From the NCBI RefSeq assembly GCF_900113325.1, contig NZ_FOOY01000014.1:44512-108511 (forward strand): DNA of 64,000 nt, written 5' to 3'. The stretch is from Sporolactobacillus nakayamae (GTDB taxonomy: Bacteria > Bacillota > Bacilli > Bacillales > Sporolactobacillaceae). Positions within the stretch are counted from its first letter, which is position 1. The number at the start of each line of letters is the position of its first letter. Both the position numbers and the translations under genes were made by a program. Shown in pieces: positions 16,249 through 25,483 of the stretch. The notes under the pieces are model-generated. The model saw only the letters and a list, made by a program, of their open reading frames with translations, searched no databases and was not told where the DNA came from.

Positions 16249-17598
16249 ATGGATCTTATCCTTTTAGCAGAAATGATCGTTGCAGCTGTTGCGGCTGCAC
16301 TTTTATATACAATTATTGGCATCATCCCGGGGACGGACGAAACGGCCGTTCTGGTTCCCGTCACGCTTATCTTAGTGCTCGCCGGTGTTCAACCCGTTGT
16401 TGTCCTCTGCTTTTTTATTTCAGCTGTGATTGCCAACAACCTCATGGATGCGGTACCTGCCGCCATTGCCGGGATTCCCGGCGGCGTTATGGCGAGTCCG
16501 CTCGTGGACCATGCGCAGTTGCTTAAACGAAAGGGAATGGCCGATCGGTCGCTGCGCAAAATGGCCGCGGGTTCGCTGATTGGCGTACTGGTCAGTGTTC
16601 CAGTCAGTCTGCTGCTTGCAAGAAGTCTGATCCCGCTTGCTGAAGCAATTAAAGCGTACGCCGATCCGCTCTTCTTTGCCGGCGCTGTTTTACTTGCCTT
16701 ACTGAGTAAGAATAAGTTACTGGCCCTTGCCTCCATTCTCCCTTTCACATTGCTCATTGAAGGGCTGCGCTATCTCTATTGGGGCATCGGCATTGTACCA
16801 AGGGGAACCACAGTGTTCATCTCGTTCTTTCTCGGCATAACGATTGGACCGGTCGTTCTGACTCTATTTGAGTTGCTGAATAAAGAGAAAAGAGAATGTC
16901 TGAAGTGTGATCAACCGCGCAGGATTACCCTTCAGAAAGTACCCTTCGAATGGAAATCGCTCAATCCGTTTCGTGCGTTGAAAAAACAGGAATGGACCAC
17001 AAGTGCCGGAGCTTCATTGATCAGCTGTTTTACTTTTATTCTTAGCCCGGTCGGGATGACGACGCTTCTTGGCGAACTCTTTTCAAAACGGACGCAAGAT
17101 CCGGTTGATCGGTCGGTGCTTGCCATTACAACCATGAATGCACTGGCAAACGCGACCTATCTTTCCGGAACGCTGATCCCGTTGATCGCGTTAGGCGTGC
17201 CCCTTTCTCCGGTTGCCATAGGCCCTGCTCATGCGCTGTTTGACGCACCACCGGTCTTTACCACAACGCACAATATGCACCATATCCTTTCGCAGACTGA
17301 TTTCATTTTGGCGACAGTGATTGGCGCCGGCGTTGCCCTCATTGTCACGTATACGCTGGCAATCAAATATGCGCAATCGATTTGTGCCTTTGTGTTCAAA
17401 CGGATTCCTCACGAAGCAATACTCGGCTTGTTTTGTGCTTTCGTTCTCCTGCTTGCGTATATGGATGCGGGTTGGATGAATATCGGTGGCGTCATGCTGA
17501 TCGGACTTGTTTCCGGACTGCTTCACCGCTGGGGCGTGGGTTACGGGATATTATTTATGGTCTTGTATGCGGCGCCATGGCTCGTTTCGGGCTTGTGA
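16249..17598 (+). CDS. TctA-like permease (tripartite tricarboxylate transporter family)
   Basis: The 449-residue protein has ten or more hydrophobic segments. The segment GIIPGTDETAVLVPVTL matches the conserved GxxPGxxxT...LxP of TctA, and AGIPGGVMASPLVDHAQLLKRKG matches its second conserved block; a repeated half (ISCFTFILSPVGMTTLLGEL) reflects the usual internal duplication. GAGGA precedes the ATG. No substrate-binding TctC gene is seen. It follows the mevalonate operon directly, so an organic acid such as mevalonate is a possible cargo; that is speculative. Citrate or another carboxylate is the default. Confidence 0.8.
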   Translation: MDLILLAEMIVAAVAAALLYTIIGIIPGTDETAVLVPVTLILVLAGVQPVVVLCFFISAVIANNLMDAVPAAIAGIPGGVMASPLVDHAQLLKRKGMADRSLRKMAAGSLIGVLVSVPVSLLLARSLIPLAEAIKAYADPLFFAGAVLLALLSKNKLLALASILPFTLLIEGLRYLYWGIGIVPRGTTVFISFFLGITIGPVVLTLFELLNKEKRECLKCDQPRRITLQKVPFEWKSLNPFRALKKQEWTTSAGASLISCFTFILSPVGMTTLLGELFSKRTQDPVDRSVLAITTMNALANATYLSGTLIPLIALGVPLSPVAIGPAHALFDAPPVFTTTHNMHHILSQTDFILATVIGAGVALIVTYTLAIKYAQSICAFVFKRIPHEAILGLFCAFVLLLAYMDAGWMNIGGVMLIGLVSGLLHRWGVGYGILFMVLYAAPWLVSGL

Positions 17599-17729
17599 TT
17601 ATGATCCATTCGCTCGCCGATACGAGCGCTGGGCGCAGGGATGAACATCGATTTCTGATTGAATTGAATGGGTCCATTAATTTTAGCGGACGAAACATAG
17701 GTTATTCTCATATTTTGGAGGCGACGAAG

Positions 17730-18317
17730 ATGACTGCGTTAAAAGATATTTTTAATCGAATAAAAGCGGATCCTGAAAATAGTCATTTCACAAATAAAAA
17801 TATCGAACCACTCTACTATGCCACTCCGACGGCAAAGCTGTTAATCATCGGCCAGGCTCCGGGTGTGATCGCGCAAAATACAAAGATAGTGTGGAACGAT
17901 CGAAGCGGCGCGCGTTTGCGAGACTGGATGGGTGTATCAAGAGATACTTTCTATCATTCGGGAAAAATTGCTGTGCTCCCGATGGATTTTTATTTTCCCG
18001 GCAAAGGAAAGAGTGGCGATTTACCGCCGAGAAAGGGATTCGCTGCAAAGTGGCACGATCCAATCATTAGGGCAATGCCGGATATCGGGTTAACCTTATT
18101 AGTCGGCTCCTATGCACAAAGGTACTACCTGAAGACGCATTCGAAAATGACGTTAACTCAGACTGTTAAAGATTATCGCAGTTATTTACCTGACTATTTT
18201 CCATTGGTTCATCCGTCACCGCGGAACTATATTTGGATAATAAGAAATCCTTGGTTTGAGAAAGACGTTTTACCGGATTTGAAGAAGTATATTAACCGAA
18301 TTCTATCAGATCAGTAA
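17730..18317 (+). CDS. Uracil-DNA glycosylase superfamily protein
   Basis: The 195-residue protein has LLIIGQAPGVIAQNT (the GQxPG-type motif 1 of the UDG fold) and LVHPSPRNYIW (the HPSPRN motif near the end). These are the family's catalytic and DNA-contacting motifs. It resembles the short bacterial UDG-like proteins of unknown activity rather than Ung, which has GQDPYH. GGAGGCG precedes the ATG at 17730; the frame is open further upstream, overlapping the permease, but without a start signal. It appears to be a single gene. Confidence 0.82.
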   Translation: MTALKDIFNRIKADPENSHFTNKNIEPLYYATPTAKLLIIGQAPGVIAQNTKIVWNDRSGARLRDWMGVSRDTFYHSGKIAVLPMDFYFPGKGKSGDLPPRKGFAAKWHDPIIRAMPDIGLTLLVGSYAQRYYLKTHSKMTLTQTVKDYRSYLPDYFPLVHPSPRNYIWIIRNPWFEKDVLPDLKKYINRILSDQ

Positions 18318-18577
18318 GTGATGATTGAAACGCATACCGAATACATGTTGATTCGAGCACCTGTTGATGCTCCTAAAAAAGCCGAGGGAATAGATACCGT
18401 TGATGATTTATAGCCGCATAGCGGATGAGCAGCTTTTTTTTTCAAATCAAATCCGGACGGAAACTTACAACGACCGGGATAATCACGGTGAAGACCGGAT
18501 ACCCATCCAAATAAAACAGCACCCTCCTTTTTCAAGAAGCTACTGCTACGAAGCCTTCCTTGGTAAGGAACGAAAAA

Positions 18578-18626
18578 TAAAAAGGATTGAATTCTTGTAT
18601 ACCGCAAGAACTCAATCCTTTTTGTC
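18578..18626. terminator. Bidirectional terminator
   Basis: An 18-base arm AAAAGGATTGAATTCTTG (18580-18597) pairs with 18605-18622 with one G-T mismatch, and has A-runs left and T-runs right. It lies between the converging UDG gene and the C39-like pseudogene; the 260 bases before it show no gene. Confidence 0.85.
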
Positions 18627-19211
18627 ACGCACAGAATACACAATCGCTTCTCTGTCCTCTTTTTTGCCAAGTGCATAAACCTTTTGGCTATCTTCTTCTT
18701 CAAAAAAATGAAACGGCACTTTTCGGTTATAGTCATGAGGAAATCCGTCGAGCAGAACGATGCCGTCTGTGTACTTTAGATCGTCATCCAGATAGGGATC
18801 AAATAAATAGAGATAGTGATTCGACGTGTCTGACTTTGTTGCCAGCACATAATGCTCGCCGCCATAGTTTAATCGGAAAATGGCCGCACCGCCATTCTTA
18901 ATCGCATCAACGATTTCGCTGCCTTCTCGCAAATGAACGTGTTCACCTGCATCATAGTTTCCGTGGATGTGCAGTCCTTTAATTGGTCCGTTATGATTCA
19001 GCCATTCGGAGATAAATTTCATTGCCGATTTTGACGTGCCGCTCTTGCCGACTTCACCAACTGAATTATAGGTATCGAGGGATTAGGCGGTAATTGCTTT
19101 GATCACGTCAGACGGAATCACTTCTCGCGGAAATAGATAGTTTATGGCATTCAATAGCGTTACTGTTCCGCAGTCATACTCAGACATCTGGTAATACAAT
19201 GGTGTCTTCAT
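18612..19211 (-). pseudogene. C39/papain-like cysteine peptidase-type protein, interrupted by one stop codon
   Basis: A frame of 199 codons starts with ATG at 19211 (MKTPLYYQMSEYDCGTVTLL) and runs to 18612 with a single in-frame TAA at 19085-19083 (codon 43). Reading on gives SLDTYNSVGEVGKSGTSKSA and then MKFISEWLNHNG without a frame change. YDCGTV holds the likely catalytic Cys, GEHYVLA the His and LFDPYL the Asp of a papain-like fold. A GAGGGAATCGC stretch precedes the start. A one-base change from a Tyr codon would explain the stop. The 136-residue downstream part alone lacks the Cys. Confidence 0.75.
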
Positions 19212-19280
19212 GCGATTCCCTCACTTATTATGATTGTTTGAATCAAAGATGCCCCGGAGTGCATTGCTTATCTGTTGTTT

Positions 19281-19946
19281 TTAGTTAGCAATGTGATCCA
19301 AAAGATAACTGATATCTGTGATGATCAATTTTCGATTTTTGACAATCAGCGCGCCGTCATTTTTTAATTCACTAAGCATTCGATTGACGCTGCTGCGCGC
19401 GCTGATGCCGCAGAAACCGGCAATGTCATCATTTGTTAACATGAAATCAATCAAAATACCCTCGCGCACTTTGCGGCCGAATAAATCAATCAGACTATAT
19501 ATAAACGCACAAACGGCACCTTTTTTTCCATTCATGATCATTCGCTGGGAACGGAAAATATTCTCCGATAATTTCTTGCGATAATAACTTTTGATATAGT
19601 TCTGCAGTTCTGGTGTCGCATTGACGTATTTCCAGAAGGTGACACGGTCCACTTGATAAAAGGTTGCTTCACTTGATTCCACGCGTACATTAAAAGGCTG
19701 TTCCGTAAACTTGGAAACCTCATCCCGAAGCAGTGAGATTACATCGGGTTTTACGATATAAGAGAGATTGAATTCTCGTCCGTCTTGAAGAATAATGCTG
19801 TTTTTTATAATCCCTTTTTTGAGAACATAAGTATACCGTTCTTCTAGGCCGTGATAAGTCAGATAGGTATGTCTACTTTTGTTAATTGTTGGTACATCGT
19901 GCGCATCCAGAAAATTAATCAAATATTCAATTTCACTTAATACCAT
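19281..19946 (-). CDS. larR: Crp/Fnr-family regulator, probable LarR
   Basis: The 221-residue protein has a degenerate cNMP-binding-like N-terminal domain and a C-terminal winged helix (DDIAGFCGISARSSVNRMLSELKNDGALIV). It is divergent from larA, as larR is from the lar operon in Lactobacillus plantarum, where LarR activates in response to the lactate isomer ratio. The ATG at 19946 is chosen for GAAGGA 8 bases upstream; a TTG 30 bases earlier is less likely. Its identity as LarR rests on family plus position. Confidence 0.75.
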   Translation of the reverse strand: MVLSEIEYLINFLDAHDVPTINKSRHTYLTYHGLEERYTYVLKKGIIKNSIILQDGREFNLSYIVKPDVISLLRDEVSKFTEQPFNVRVESSEATFYQVDRVTFWKYVNATPELQNYIKSYYRKKLSENIFRSQRMIMNGKKGAVCAFIYSLIDLFGRKVREGILIDFMLTNDDIAGFCGISARSSVNRMLSELKNDGALIVKNRKLIITDISYLLDHIAN

Positions 19947-20257
19947 GAATTTTTCCTTCCCATCACAAACGTTCAAGTTAAAAAATAGAGATACAATTGT
20001 TACATTTAACCCTATTTTAACTGCTTTTTATCTGATGTATGTCACAAATAAAGTAAACATTTGTTAACTTTTTTTGATAATAGCAAACGAAACGGACAGT
20101 CTTTTTGTTTTGATTTATAACAGATGGTGCACGCAGAAGGGTTTGTGGGACCTTGTGATACGCATGTCACGCGTCACTTTTTCTCATACTAAGGATCACA
20201 AATCTTTTCTACTTGCTATTTTCAAAGTAAAAGAACTGAAAAGAGGGCTGTCCATTT
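19947..20257. promoter_or_regulatory. larR-larA divergent promoter region with palindrome
   Basis: A near-perfect palindrome AAAGTAAACATTTGTTAACT (20050-20071 in full, half-sites of AAAGT(A/T)AACA) sits about midway and is a candidate LarR operator. A weaker inverted repeat (GTTAAAAAATAG ... CTATTTTAAC) lies at 19977-20021. A third symmetric text TGATACGCATGTCA is at about 20156. Promoter elements for either gene could not be fixed. Confidence 0.5.
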
Positions 20258-21532
20258 ATGGTTAGCATTGAACTTCCTTATGACAAAACAACAATTAAGG
20301 CTAATCTGCCCGATCACAATTATGCAGGCAAATTAGTATCTCAAGCGGCGACTTACCACACAGATCGGTCGGAAAACGAGATCGTCGAGGATTCGCTTAA
20401 TCATCCAATTGGATCCGCGTCTTTGGAGGAACTGGCCAAAGGCAAGAAAAATATCGTAATTATCAGCTCGGACCACACGCGTCCGGTTCCGTCGCACATT
20501 ATTACACCGATCCTTTTGCGAAGGTTACGTGAAGCGTCTCCGGAAGCACGCATCCGTATTCTTGTTGCGACCGGCTTCCATCGTCCGTCCACTCGCGCTG
20601 AACTTGTTAACAAATATGGACAAAAAATTGTCGATGAAGAAGAAATCGTGATGCATATCTCGACCGATGACGCAGCGATGGTTAAAATCGGCCAGTTGCC
20701 GTCCGGAGGCGACTGCATCATCAATCGAATCGCCGCCGAAGCCGATTTGCTGCTTTCGGAAGGATTTATTGAATCGCATTTCTTTGCAGGATTTTCCGGA
20801 GGACGCAAATCCGTGCTTCCAGGTGTTGCTTCCTACAAAACGATTATGGCCAATCACTCCGGTCCGTTTATTGATTCAGACAAGGCGCGTACGGGCAATC
20901 TGAATCACAATCCGATTCATAAGGACATGGTCTACGCGGCACGCACAGCAAATTTAGCATTTATCGTGAATGTTGTTCTTGATGAAGATAAAAAAATTAT
21001 CGGGTCTTTCGCGGGAGATATGGAAGAGGCACATCGAGAGGGCTGCGAATTTCTTCGCGAATTGTCCAGTGTAACGAAAATTGACTGTGACATCGCTATT
21101 TCTACGAATGGCGGCTATCCTTTGGATCAGAACATCTATCAGGCAGTAAAGGGGATGACTGCGGCAGAGGCGACAAACAAAGAAGGCGGCACGATTATCA
21201 TGGTTGCCGGCTGCCGAGACGGACATGGCGGCGAAGGCTTCTATCATAATCTCGCGGATGTTTCCGATCCGAAGGAATTCTTGGATCGCGCCGTCAATAC
21301 GCCGAAACTGAAAACGATTCCCGATCAATGGACGGCTCAGATTCTGGCACGGATTCTTGTCCATCATCATGTAATTATGGTTTCTGATTTGGTTGATCCC
21401 GAACTGATTACCGGCATGCACATGGATCTCGCCACTTCTCTTGATCAGGCACTTGAAATGGCCTACGCGCACGAAGGCAAGGACGCTAAGATAACCGTCA
21501 TTCCTGATGGACTGGGTGTCATTGTCCAATAA
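20258..21532 (+). CDS. larA: Nickel-dependent lactate racemase
   Basis: The 424-residue enzyme interconverts D- and L-lactate with the covalently bound nickel-pincer nucleotide. The residues known from the L. plantarum enzyme fall at the very same numbers: H108 (GFHRPST), H174 (IESHFFAG), K184 (SGGRKSVLPG) which carries the cofactor, and H200. AAGAGGG precedes the ATG. It heads larABCDE, whose other products make the cofactor and move lactate. In a D-lactate producer it would supply L-lactate or D-lactate for the cell wall or detoxify an imbalance. LarA homologues with other substrates exist, but the complete operon favours lactate. Confidence 0.95.
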   Translation: MVSIELPYDKTTIKANLPDHNYAGKLVSQAATYHTDRSENEIVEDSLNHPIGSASLEELAKGKKNIVIISSDHTRPVPSHIITPILLRRLREASPEARIRILVATGFHRPSTRAELVNKYGQKIVDEEEIVMHISTDDAAMVKIGQLPSGGDCIINRIAAEADLLLSEGFIESHFFAGFSGGRKSVLPGVASYKTIMANHSGPFIDSDKARTGNLNHNPIHKDMVYAARTANLAFIVNVVLDEDKKIIGSFAGDMEEAHREGCEFLRELSSVTKIDCDIAISTNGGYPLDQNIYQAVKGMTAAEATNKEGGTIIMVAGCRDGHGGEGFYHNLADVSDPKEFLDRAVNTPKLKTIPDQWTAQILARILVHHHVIMVSDLVDPELITGMHMDLATSLDQALEMAYAHEGKDAKITVIPDGLGVIVQ

Positions 21533-21565
21533 TGATTTCGGTAAAAGAGGAGGGGCGGACAGAAA

Positions 21566-22300
21566 ATGGAAAAGGACGAACTGCATGCGCTGTTTCAAGA
21601 TATTGCTGAACCTAGTCAAGCCGCGACACGTGGAAAGGATAGCGGTTTTGCAGATCTCGGTTTTGCGAAGGTTGACCTGACACGCAAGCAGCGCAACGGC
21701 TATCCGGAAGTGATTTACGGCGAAGGGAAAACAGCGGAACAAATCATTGGCATCATTGAGACGATGCGCAAGCAGACGGTGAACATTTTATGTACACGCC
21801 TTTCCTCGGAAAAATTTGAACAGATAAAAAAAGTTGAGCCGGATGCTGCTTATCACAAAGAAGCACGCTGCGCGCTCGTGAATCGTGCTGAAGTGAAGAA
21901 AACCAGCAGCTATATCGCGATTGTGACCGCTGGGACCTCAGATATTCCGGTTGCCGAAGAGGCGGCTGTAACCGCGGAAGCCTATGGAAACCGTGTGGAA
22001 CGAATTTATGATGTCGGTGTTGCCGGTATTCATCGGCTGTTTGCCCGTTTGGATGTCATTCGCGCAGCCAAAGTTGTGATTGTCATTGCCGGCATGGAAG
22101 GCGCGCTCGCTAGTGTTGTCGGCGGATTGATTGACAAACCGCTGATTGCCGTGCCGACGAGCGTCGGCTACGGCACCAACTTAAAAGGAGTGACGGCACT
22201 GCTCACGATGCTCAACAGCTGTGCATCGGGGATCACCGTGGTGAATATTGACAATGGTTTTGGTGCTGCCTACTCAGCCAGCATGATCAATCATTTGTAA
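21566..22300 (+). CDS. larB: LarB, pyridinium-3,5-bisthiocarboxylate biosynthesis carboxylase
   Basis: The 244-residue protein carboxylates and hydrolyses nicotinic acid adenine dinucleotide, the first step to the nickel-pincer cofactor. Its C-terminal half resembles PurE ([51 protein letters not shown]), as known for LarB. GAGGAGGGG lies before the ATG, 33 bp after larA. Length is normal. The PurE-like fold could mislead an automatic call, but the operon and N-terminal domain settle it. Confidence 0.94.
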   Translation: MEKDELHALFQDIAEPSQAATRGKDSGFADLGFAKVDLTRKQRNGYPEVIYGEGKTAEQIIGIIETMRKQTVNILCTRLSSEKFEQIKKVEPDAAYHKEARCALVNRAEVKKTSSYIAIVTAGTSDIPVAEEAAVTAEAYGNRVERIYDVGVAGIHRLFARLDVIRAAKVVIVIAGMEGALASVVGGLIDKPLIAVPTSVGYGTNLKGVTALLTMLNSCASGITVVNIDNGFGAAYSASMINHL

Positions 22301-22329
22301 AATGGCTTTGGCCCGCATGGAGGATTAAG

Positions 22330-23568
22330 ATGAGAACTCTTTATTTAGATGCTTTTTCAGGAATCAGCGGTGATATGTTCATTGGCGCACTGCTTGATCT
22401 TGGCGTCGACTTTGACCGATTTCAATCGGAACTCGCTCAATTGCATGTCAGTGATTATCAGCTGCACAATGAGCGCCTTGCGAAAAACAGTATCTACGGG
22501 ACAAGCTTTGACGTCGTACTAAATCATGAAAAGGATCACGGATTTATTGAACATCATGATCACCATCATCATCATGATGTTCGGCATTTGAGCGATATTT
22601 GCTCCCTTATCAATGCAAGCGGCTTATCTGAAAAGATCAAGAAGCAATCGATTGCCGTTTTCACTGAGATCGCCAAAGCAGAAGCGGCCGTTCATCAGAT
22701 GCCTCTGGCTGATGTCCATTTTCACGAGGTCGGCGCTATGGATTCGATTGTCGATATTGTCGGCTGCTTTGTCGCACTGGACTTACTAGGCGTCGATGAT
22801 GTGCGCGCGTCCGCACTAAGCGATGGGTCCGGTTTTATCCAAGTTGCACATGGGCAGATGCCGGTACCGGTTCCCGCTGTCATGCAGATGCGTATCGGCA
22901 CCAATATCCCAATAAAACAGCGCACGGATGTTCAGACCGAACTCATAACGCCGACTGGAATGGGTCTCGTTAAAGAGATCGTCAGTCATTTCGGATCCAT
23001 TCCGGAAGATGCAATCCTGCTCAAGACCGGATACGGGTTCGGCAAGCGCGAAACGGGATCCTTTAACGCACTGCGTGCGCTGCTCTTTGACACGAAAAAA
23101 AGCAGGCAAACGGTGAACACGGATCATGATGCGGTGCTGCTGATCGAAGCAAATCTGGATGATCAAGGCGGAGAATCGCTTGGCTTTGCTATGGATCTGC
23201 TCGTTGACGCCGGCGCACTCGATGTGTTTTTTACACCCATCTACATGAAGAAAAATCGGCCGGCATGCAAGCTCTCAGTTCTTTGCGCGCCTGAAGAACG
23301 TGACACCTTTGTTAACCTGCTGCTGAGGCACACCGCTACCATTGGTGTTCGCTATCAATTGATGCGGCGCTCAATCATGAAGCGCCAATTTAAAAAGGTA
23401 GAAACAAAGTATGGAACGATTCGTGTGAAGATTGCGAGTCGGAATGGTGTAGTTAAGCAGACTGCTGAGTATGACGACTGCGCGCATGCTGCGCGTGTGC
23501 ACAAGGTCAGCTTGGCAGACGTAGAACGAGAAGTGCAGCTTCAACTGGCAAAATTAGAAAATCAATAA
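22330..23568 (+). CDS. larC: LarC, nickel insertase, as one uninterrupted frame
   Basis: The 412-residue protein inserts nickel into the thiocarboxylated pyridine in a CTP-dependent reaction. YLDAFSGISGDMFIGALLDLG opens it, and a His-rich stretch at residues 66-86 (several HH runs) probably holds nickel. In L. plantarum the protein is split into larC1 and larC2 joined by programmed frameshifting; here both halves are in one frame. GGAGG precedes the ATG. It begins 29 bp after larB and ends about 30 bp before larD. Confidence 0.95.
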   Translation: MRTLYLDAFSGISGDMFIGALLDLGVDFDRFQSELAQLHVSDYQLHNERLAKNSIYGTSFDVVLNHEKDHGFIEHHDHHHHHDVRHLSDICSLINASGLSEKIKKQSIAVFTEIAKAEAAVHQMPLADVHFHEVGAMDSIVDIVGCFVALDLLGVDDVRASALSDGSGFIQVAHGQMPVPVPAVMQMRIGTNIPIKQRTDVQTELITPTGMGLVKEIVSHFGSIPEDAILLKTGYGFGKRETGSFNALRALLFDTKKSRQTVNTDHDAVLLIEANLDDQGGESLGFAMDLLVDAGALDVFFTPIYMKKNRPACKLSVLCAPEERDTFVNLLLRHTATIGVRYQLMRRSIMKRQFKKVETKYGTIRVKIASRNGVVKQTAEYDDCAHAARVHKVSLADVEREVQLQLAKLENQ

Positions 23569-23597
23569 AAGAACAACAGTGTTTGGAGGATAGGATT

Positions 23598-24311
23598 GTG
23601 ATGCATCAACTCGTTGCGGAATTTTTAGGGACGGCATTAATGATTGTTTTTGGTGTTGGCGTACACTGCTGTGAGGTGCTGAATACATCAAAATATCAGA
23701 ATTCCGGCCACATTTTCGCCATTACAACTTGGGGTTTCGGTATTACCATCTCTTTATTCATCTTCGGAGATGTTTGTATTAATCCTGCGATGGTTGTCGC
23801 TCAAGCCGTTCTTGGCAATATTCCATGGACAAGCGTCGTTCCATTAAGCCTCGCAGAAGTGCTCGGCGGTATTTTCGGTTCCATTGTTGTCTTTATCGCT
23901 TATTATGATCAATTTAATGCGTCCAAAGACATCGACCGGGTAAAAATTCGCAACATCTTTTCAACCAATCCGAATGTACGCTATTTGCCGCGCAACTTTT
24001 TCGTCGAATTCATCGATACATTTATTTTTATTACGGCGATCCTGGCCATCGCAACAATTAAAACACCAGGCATCGTGCCAATTGGTGTCGGCTTGCTTGT
24101 GTGGGCCATCGGCATGGGCATGGGCGGACCGACAGGATTTGCCATGAACCTCGCACGCGACATGGGACCGCGTATTGCCCACGCGCTTCTGCCGATTCCG
24201 GGCGGTAAAGCGGACAATGATTGGCAATACGGAATTATCGTTCCGGGCATTGCGCCGTTCTTAGGCGCTGCATGTGCCGCACTTTTCGTCCGAGGTTTTC
24301 TCGGACTATGA
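23598..24311 (+). CDS. larD: LarD-type aquaglyceroporin (lactic acid channel)
   Basis: The 237-residue MIP-family channel has about six membrane helices and two re-entrant loops. The first loop motif is NPA (N62-A64, CINPAMV). The second reads NLA (N184-A186, AMNLARDMGPR) in place of NPA, an uncommon change that occurs in a few aquaglyceroporins. In L. plantarum LarD facilitates lactic acid passage. GTG at 23598, 8 bases after GGAGG, is the chosen start; ATG 23601 is equally possible, and the TTG at 23583 overlaps the ribosome site itself. Between larC and larE the role is clear by context. Confidence 0.9.
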   Translation: MMHQLVAEFLGTALMIVFGVGVHCCEVLNTSKYQNSGHIFAITTWGFGITISLFIFGDVCINPAMVVAQAVLGNIPWTSVVPLSLAEVLGGIFGSIVVFIAYYDQFNASKDIDRVKIRNIFSTNPNVRYLPRNFFVEFIDTFIFITAILAIATIKTPGIVPIGVGLLVWAIGMGMGGPTGFAMNLARDMGPRIAHALLPIPGGKADNDWQYGIIVPGIAPFLGAACAALFVRGFLGL

Positions 24312-24359
24312 CCATGCTGTCATTAATACAAATAACATTAAAAAGGAAGGTAATTAATC

Positions 24360-25193
24360 ATGAGTACGTTAACTGAAAAAAAACAGGCGCTCGTTGATCA
24401 ATTGAAAAAAATGAATCGTGTGGTTGTTGCGTTTTCCGGAGGTATTGACAGTACGCTCGTTTTGAAAATGGCGCTGGATACGCTGGGCAAAGACAATGTG
24501 CTCGCCGTTGTCGCCAACTCCGAACTTTTTACGAATGAAGAGTTCGACAAAGCCGTTTCTCTAGCAACTGATCTTGGTGCTGTGGTTAAGGGAACTGAGC
24601 TCAACTATTTATCTGAAGAACACATCAAGCACAACACACCGGACAGCTGGTACTACGCAAAGAAAGGCTTCTACGCGCGCATGAACGAGATCGCGGCGGC
24701 TGTTGGCTTTAAATTTGTACTGGACGGTATGATCAAGGATGACGAAAGCGACTTCCGCCCAGGTTTGCGTGCTCGGACAGAAGCCGGTGCACGAAGCGTT
24801 CTGCAGGAAACAGGTTTCTATAAAACAGATGTGCGCGCCCTGGCAAAATTGGTAGGTCTGAACAATTGGAACAAAGTTTCTTCATGCTCTGTTTCTTCTC
24901 GATTCCCTTATGGAACAACACTGACGCTGGAAAAAATCGAAAAAGTGATGAAGTCGGAAAAATATCTTCGCGACCTTGGTTTTCCGGTTGTTCGTGTCCG
25001 CGATCATGGGGAGATTGCCCGCGTTGAGGTTCCGGCAGAACGGTTAAACGACTTGCTTGAGTTGAACGATAAAGTCGGCAAAGCACTCACACAGTTCGGG
25101 TTCCGTTACGTGACGCTTGATCTGAGCGGCTTCCGCAGCGGACGGATGAACGAAACGCTTTCAGCAGAAGAACGCAAGGCATTCGTTTCTTAA
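24360..25193 (+). CDS. larE: LarE, ATP-dependent sacrificial sulfur transferase
   Basis: The 277-residue PP-loop ATPase activates the pyridine carboxylates and donates sulfur from one of its own cysteines. The PP-loop is AFSGGIDSTL (residues 24-33). A cysteine lies exactly at 176 (NKVSSCSVSSRF), the number of the sacrificial Cys in the L. plantarum enzyme, so this is the single-Cys consumable type rather than the cluster-type LarE. GGAAGG precedes the ATG. It is the last gene of the operon; no clear terminator follows. Confidence 0.95.
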   Translation: MSTLTEKKQALVDQLKKMNRVVVAFSGGIDSTLVLKMALDTLGKDNVLAVVANSELFTNEEFDKAVSLATDLGAVVKGTELNYLSEEHIKHNTPDSWYYAKKGFYARMNEIAAAVGFKFVLDGMIKDDESDFRPGLRARTEAGARSVLQETGFYKTDVRALAKLVGLNNWNKVSSCSVSSRFPYGTTLTLEKIEKVMKSEKYLRDLGFPVVRVRDHGEIARVEVPAERLNDLLELNDKVGKALTQFGFRYVTLDLSGFRSGRMNETLSAEERKAFVS

Positions 25194-25231
25194 GTACAGG
25201 GTCATCAATGAGCGGCTGAAGTTTTCGTTTA

Positions 25232-25330
25232 TCGGGAATGGAAGCGGAGGTGCGCGGGTGCGCCCGCGGCAGGCGAGTAACCGAAGCGTTGATTCAGAAC
25301 AATAAAGACACGAACCAATGCTATATACAA
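25232..25330. repeat. Partial copy of the 215-bp repeat tail
   Basis: The text GTGCGCCCGCG...CGAGTAACCGAAGC...GATTCAG...AAAGACACGAACCAAT matches the end of the third 215-bp unit (about 4795-4872). It is followed after ~160 bp by a copy of the repeat at 3842, so the order of elements here is reversed relative to the first locus. Confidence 0.75.
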
Positions 25331-25483
25331 AGAGGAATTTTCTCTTACTTTAAAGGAACTTTCTCTAAGTGGGCTTGCTTGTTTTTTTACAAGTTAAGAA
25401 AGTATGGTGTTTTGTCTTGCCGGTACGACGATAAGGTCATAAGATTCGGTTGGGCGATCAGGTAAGCAAGCGCCCGATCTGAG

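Noticed and set aside
17382..17729. N-terminal extension of the UDG-like protein
   Set aside because: It lies within the permease gene in another frame; a good ribosome site marks 17730.
20150..20170. cre site before larA
   Set aside because: TGATACGCATGTCA is palindromic but has GC where cre needs CG at the centre.
21566..22300. Second purE gene
   Set aside because: The C-terminal half resembles PurE, but the N-terminal domain and lar operon context identify LarB.
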